Positions 60,651 to 64,000 of a stretch of 64,000 bases of DNA are shown here, piece after piece (the stretch's first letter is position 1; each line of letters starts with the position of its first letter). The stretch is from Lunularia cruciata (taxonomy: Eukaryota; Streptophyta; Marchantiopsida; Lunulariales; Lunulariaceae). The stretch covers positions 72,854,944 through 72,918,943 of the forward strand of contig OX419755.1 in assembly GCA_948567375.1 (NCBI GenBank), written 5' to 3'. Below the pieces are notes generated by a model that was not told the DNA's origin, did not search any database, and saw only the letters and a program-made list of their open reading frames with translations. Position numbers and translations under genes: made by a program.

Positions 60651-62400
60651 CTGTGCAGTTACATTTTCAAGAAGTTACTGAATCATACTTCACTCTCAAG
60701 GTTACACTTGCTCACACTCACAGTGTACTGTAGGTACCGATGCATCATGAACATCATACTAACCCTTGTATGCATACTTAAACATGCTTACCTCTCTATG
60801 TAATTGTCAGCTATGACGATCTTTACCATCATGTGTCACAGTCGGAGGCAGTCCTGTCGGACGTGGGTATGGAACAGGGCTTTAAACAACCGGTTCTGCA
60901 TTCCATTACTCAAATATGTTAATGCCCTAATAACCCCTGTATGCAGCTATCCTCCACTGACTCTATGCTTTCCCTTTGCTGTTTAATGGATCTTCTTACT
61001 TGCCCCATAATTCTTCTCTGCTTACAATTTCAGATGCTACCTCTGTTCTTGTTCCAAAAGGCTGTGTTTCTTATCCTACATGACCGATACTACCTCACTG
61101 CAGGTTCTACTGATCAATTCCGCTCATCTTCCGTTGTGGATTTCCTTGCTTTATATTACCGTCAATTCAATTTGCATCGCCTCATACTTGTTTCTCATTA
61201 CTTCCGTATGCTTGTTCTCGGTTCTCTACTAAGTGGGTTCTGGATCTCCTGTTCTTCGAACGGCTTCTGCTCTCATTCTCAAATACATTCCATTACCCAT
61301 GACCCATTACACCTTTGCTTCCTGAAGGATCTTCCGACTCGCTCTACGATTCCCCTCTGGTTTCAGTTTCAGATGCTTCCTTTGTTTCCGTTTTAGAAGG
61401 CTGTCTCTTTTCTCTTACATGATGCATAGTAGCTCACTGCGGATGCTGTTTGTGACATGTATCAATTTCTGTTCCTGCTTTCTATCAGTTCCAGTTACCT
61501 TCCGTTGTGTATTCCTTTGCTTATCTTACCTACAATTTGCATCCATTCATGGCCGGATTTCATTACTTCTACATGCATGTTCTCGGTTTCTAACAAGTGG
61601 GTGCTGGGTCCCCCGTTCTTCGAACGGCTTCTTCTCCCATTTCTCAAATATGTTTGTGCCCTGCTGTCCCAATGCCGGTCAGACATGGGTATGGACTGGG
61701 TTTTTTACAACGGTTTCTCTATTCCATTACTCAATATTGTTTGCCTTTCTTATATAGTGACTAGTAAATATTATCTTCGATACTACTTAATCATGTAACT
61801 GGTGATCTTTATCAGCTCTCATCTTGTACTCGTTCTTGGTACTTATCACCTTTGACCTCTTCACTCGGGGCGGGTGCTAGTCCAAAACAGCTCGTCTGGC
61901 GGATGTGTTTACAGTTCTCATTAAGGACCCGTTGTCCTGAGACTCCTCAGACATTTTATATTTTATATGTTGTTTTTACGGTAAACGCTCTCGTTATTTT
62001 CTTTACTGTTCAGGGTTAATTCCAGTCCTCGTACACAAGGTGGTGCGTCTAATGATTCTGCTTGTTGGAGTCATGCCGTTTGTTTCCAATACTTACACTA
62101 CGATGGTGCCAAAACGATACGCTGTTTTCTCAAGCTTACACTTGCTCGCACTCACTCTGTATTGCAGGTACCTATGTATCACAGCTTCGATGATCATCTA
62201 AGACACCATGGTACTAAGCCCTGTACGCGGATATAACTATGCTTACCTCTCTATGTATCTGACAGTTCTGAAGATATTCTGGTGTAAATGTCAAATGCCA
62301 GAGTCAGTGCGGTCAGACGTGGGTATGGAACTTGGTTGTCTACTAGGAATTCTATTCCCAATAATGTCTGTCCCACACTCCTGGAGTTCACTCTGCTACC
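60650..62400 (+). repeat. Hairpin-repeat units plus a second related repeat
   Basis: Hairpin cores lie at 61249-61263 (one T-G wobble, loop TTC) and 61613-61627 (perfect, loop TTC), with the usual CAATTTCAGATGCT and ATGCATGTTCTCGGTT lead-ins. Interleaved is a second unit present three times (near 60850-60930, 61670-61745 and 62305-62375). Its signature is GTCAGACGTGGGTATGGAAC, followed in two copies by ATTCCATTACTCAATAT. A lead-in TTACACTTGCTCRCACTCAC precedes two copies. Open frames across this region, including a 151-codon one, are translations of the repeats and not genes. Confidence 0.7.
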
Positions 62401-62790
62401 TGCAACGATGTACCAGCTGCTTGATGCTTGGTCTTTCCATGAACGATCCTCACAGCAAGGGCCCGAGTTTACCCTGGCGGTCATTGAGCAATAATCTAAT
62501 TCTGCTCCCATCTCCCAAATACCGATATTCGGTGTTAAGTCCGACTTCCTTTTGGTGTCATTGTGTTGACCGGATCATGCTCACATAGGGCATCTAGCGG
62601 TGAATCCCTGTCCTTGTACACATCTGGAACTCAAAGATGTTTCGCTAGCTGGGAGGTAATGTGGTTGATGGCTCAGGCAATCGAGAAAGACATGTAATTT
62701 TACGAGACAAAGAAGAAACAAAAATTCACTAGTGTTATGCGTTGTTTTTTTTGTCCGAAATGTTCTTTGTTGTGCAGGTTACACTGAGGA
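62401..62790. other. Downstream flank of the receptor-like protein gene
   Basis: There is no gene here. On the minus strand this is probably the 3' UTR and flank of the LRR gene. No further repeat core was found. Confidence 0.4.
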
Positions 62791-64000
62791 TTAGATCCTC
62801 GACATATAGATCCCGTACTCTCGCTCATACGCATCACGTTCACGATATGGTAGTTGGAACATGAGAACAATGCGCCTAACTCTTTTCGAGAGTATCATCG
62901 ACACTCCCAGGCCTAGGAAACCTACGATGAATCCGGTTGTACAAGCAGGAACCGAAATCCACTCTCGAAGCCATGACGGAGTTGCACCTGCAGTGCGAGG
63001 TTGGGACGACGAAGTTTGATCAGTGTCACCTGGAGTACTCTTGGTTTCACATCCTTGTAGGGGTAACCCGCACAAACCAGGATTCCCGAGAAATCTCTCT
63101 TTGTCCATTGTTTCGAGTTGTCGATTCGGAGGAATCCGCCCTGTAAGATTGTTGTTGCTGACATCAAAATAACCCAGAAAAGTTAGCTTCGTGAACTCCA
63201 TAGGTATATTGCCTGAGAGGCTATTACTTGAGAGGTCCATTGATTCCAGATTTCGAAGTTCTCCAAGCCTGCCGGGTATAGAACCTCGAAAATGGTTATT
63301 GGACATTCGCAAGTATTGAAGTCCTTGTAGATCTCCGATGCCTCCTGGAATGGTACCGTTGAAGAGATTGCCGGATAAATCCATAGTATATCGTCGAGAG
63401 TTAACTGTGTCCAACGTAGAATATCCACCTTTGGCATAAATTGTTATTTCCTGGCTCAATTTGGGCAAGCCATCTGAAAGCAATGTGGATGGCTTTCTGA
63501 GACCGTCCATTCTTGAATAATCTTCTGGTAATAAACCGGAGAAATGGTTGTTGGAAAGATCAATCGTCGTGAGAAATATGGACGATGTTATCCAGCTCGG
63601 AAATCCCCCTGTTAAATTGTTGGAGCCCACCAAAAATACCTTTAAAGTTAAGGCCGCTTGGTCGAAAGTTTCGGGCACGGAACCTGTGAACAGATTGCTG
63701 CTCAGGTCGATCCGAAGGGTTTTGCAGTAACCTAGGGAAGGAGGGATCGGACCACTAAAGCGATTGTTGGCAAGTGACAGAAGTTGAAGATGATCACTGA
63801 CTAAAAATCGAGGAGTTGAAGAATTGAAACGACTGCATCCAAGGTGAGACGGCAGAGAGCCGCTGAAGTCATTACTCGCTAAACTCAGCCACCGTAGATA
63901 GTTCTGAGTAAAATTGGCAAGAAAAGTAGGATAAGAACCATCAAAACCGTTATTGCTCAATATCAGAAATTCGATACTACGGTTGGCAAAAGATGACGGC
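62791..64000 (-). CDS. LRR receptor-like protein, C-terminal part (partial, runs off the window)
   Basis: An unbroken minus-strand frame of 402 residues runs from beyond 64000 to the TAA at 62791, so the start and signal peptide lie outside. It has about ten plant-type leucine-rich repeats with LxLSxNxFSGxIP spacing (LSLANNRFSGPIPPSLG, MDLSSNSLSGNIPMEF). A non-LRR island of about 50 residues (YSRMDGL through YAKGGY) sits before the last four repeats, as in PSKR- and RLP-type ectodomains. The C-terminal cap has the paired cysteines of GLCGLPLQGC. One transmembrane helix follows (ACTTGFIVGFLGLGVSMIL), then a basic stop-transfer and a cytosolic tail of about 35 residues. There is no kinase domain, so it is a receptor-like protein that would need a partner kinase to signal. 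The extracellular ligand is unknown. Confidence 0.9.
   Translation of the reverse strand, partial: PSSFANRSIEFLILSNNGFDGSYPTFLANFTQNYLRWLSLASNDFSGSLPSHLGCSRFNSSTPRFLVSDHLQLLSLANNRFSGPIPPSLGYCKTLRIDLSSNLFTGSVPETFDQAALTLKVFLVGSNNLTGGFPSWITSSIFLTTIDLSNNHFSGLLPEDYSRMDGLRKPSTLLSDGLPKLSQEITIYAKGGYSTLDTVNSRRYTMDLSGNLFNGTIPGGIGDLQGLQYLRMSNNHFRGSIPGRLGELRNLESMDLSSNSLSGNIPMEFTKLTFLGYFDVSNNNLTGRIPPNRQLETMDKERFLGNPGLCGLPLQGCETKSTPGDTDQTSSSQPRTAGATPSWLREWISVPACTTGFIVGFLGLGVSMILSKRVRRIVLMFQLPYRERDAYEREYGIYMSRI

Noticed and set aside
60941-61396. 151-codon plus-strand open frame, and similar frames containing a GFWI-SSNGFCSH-type peptide
   Set aside because: These are translations of the hairpin repeat. 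The same peptide recurs wherever the repeat is read in that frame, including bZIP intron 3 and 44.2 kb.

Overview
This is nuclear DNA of a land plant, probably a bryophyte such as a moss, although the species cannot be fixed from sequence alone. The evidence is many small GT-AG introns, a Gcp1-type tRNA-modification protein with an organelle-type leader, a plant group E bZIP factor, a plant PP5 phosphatase and an LRR receptor-like protein without a kinase. Repeats occupy much of the remaining sequence.

Layout. 1-6.3 kb: AT-rich, heavily decayed repeat DNA with two broken PIF/Harbinger-like transposase remnants and several short tandem duplications. 6.7-16.8 kb (+): a complete 14-exon GCP1/OSGEPL gene (482 codons plus stop). 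Its intron 12 holds a 5,246-bp Ty1/copia LTR retrotransposon (10951-16196) flanked by the duplication CATAG. 16.8-33.9 kb: no gene recognised; a GC-rich segment at 30.0-30.9 kb and a pyrimidine-rich tract at 30.9-31.1 kb may be the promoter and leader of the next gene. 33.99-36.76 kb (+): a 4-exon group E bZIP gene (492 codons). 36.8-44.2 kb: no gene, including a very AT-rich block at 39.2-43.2 kb. 44.8-49.3 kb (-): long open frames that look like exons of an unidentified gene, divergent from PP5. 50.25-59.16 kb (+): a complete 12-exon PP5 gene (482 codons). 59.2-62.6 kb: more repeats. 62.8-64.0 kb (-): the 3' part of an LRR receptor-like protein gene that runs off the window.

The genes do not form a pathway. 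GCP1 makes t6A in organellar tRNA, the bZIP regulates transcription, PP5 dephosphorylates Hsp90-associated clients, and the receptor-like protein is a surface sensor. What links the window is one repeat family found in introns of all three resolved genes and in flanking DNA. Its core is a small hairpin, CCGTTC-NNN-GAACGG, whose stem is kept while the 3-nt loop varies. I regard this family as the most interesting unexplained signal. Next come the copia element's primer-binding site, which matches an internal half-tRNA-iMet primer, and an odd inverted U3 fragment lodged in its gag zinc knuckle.
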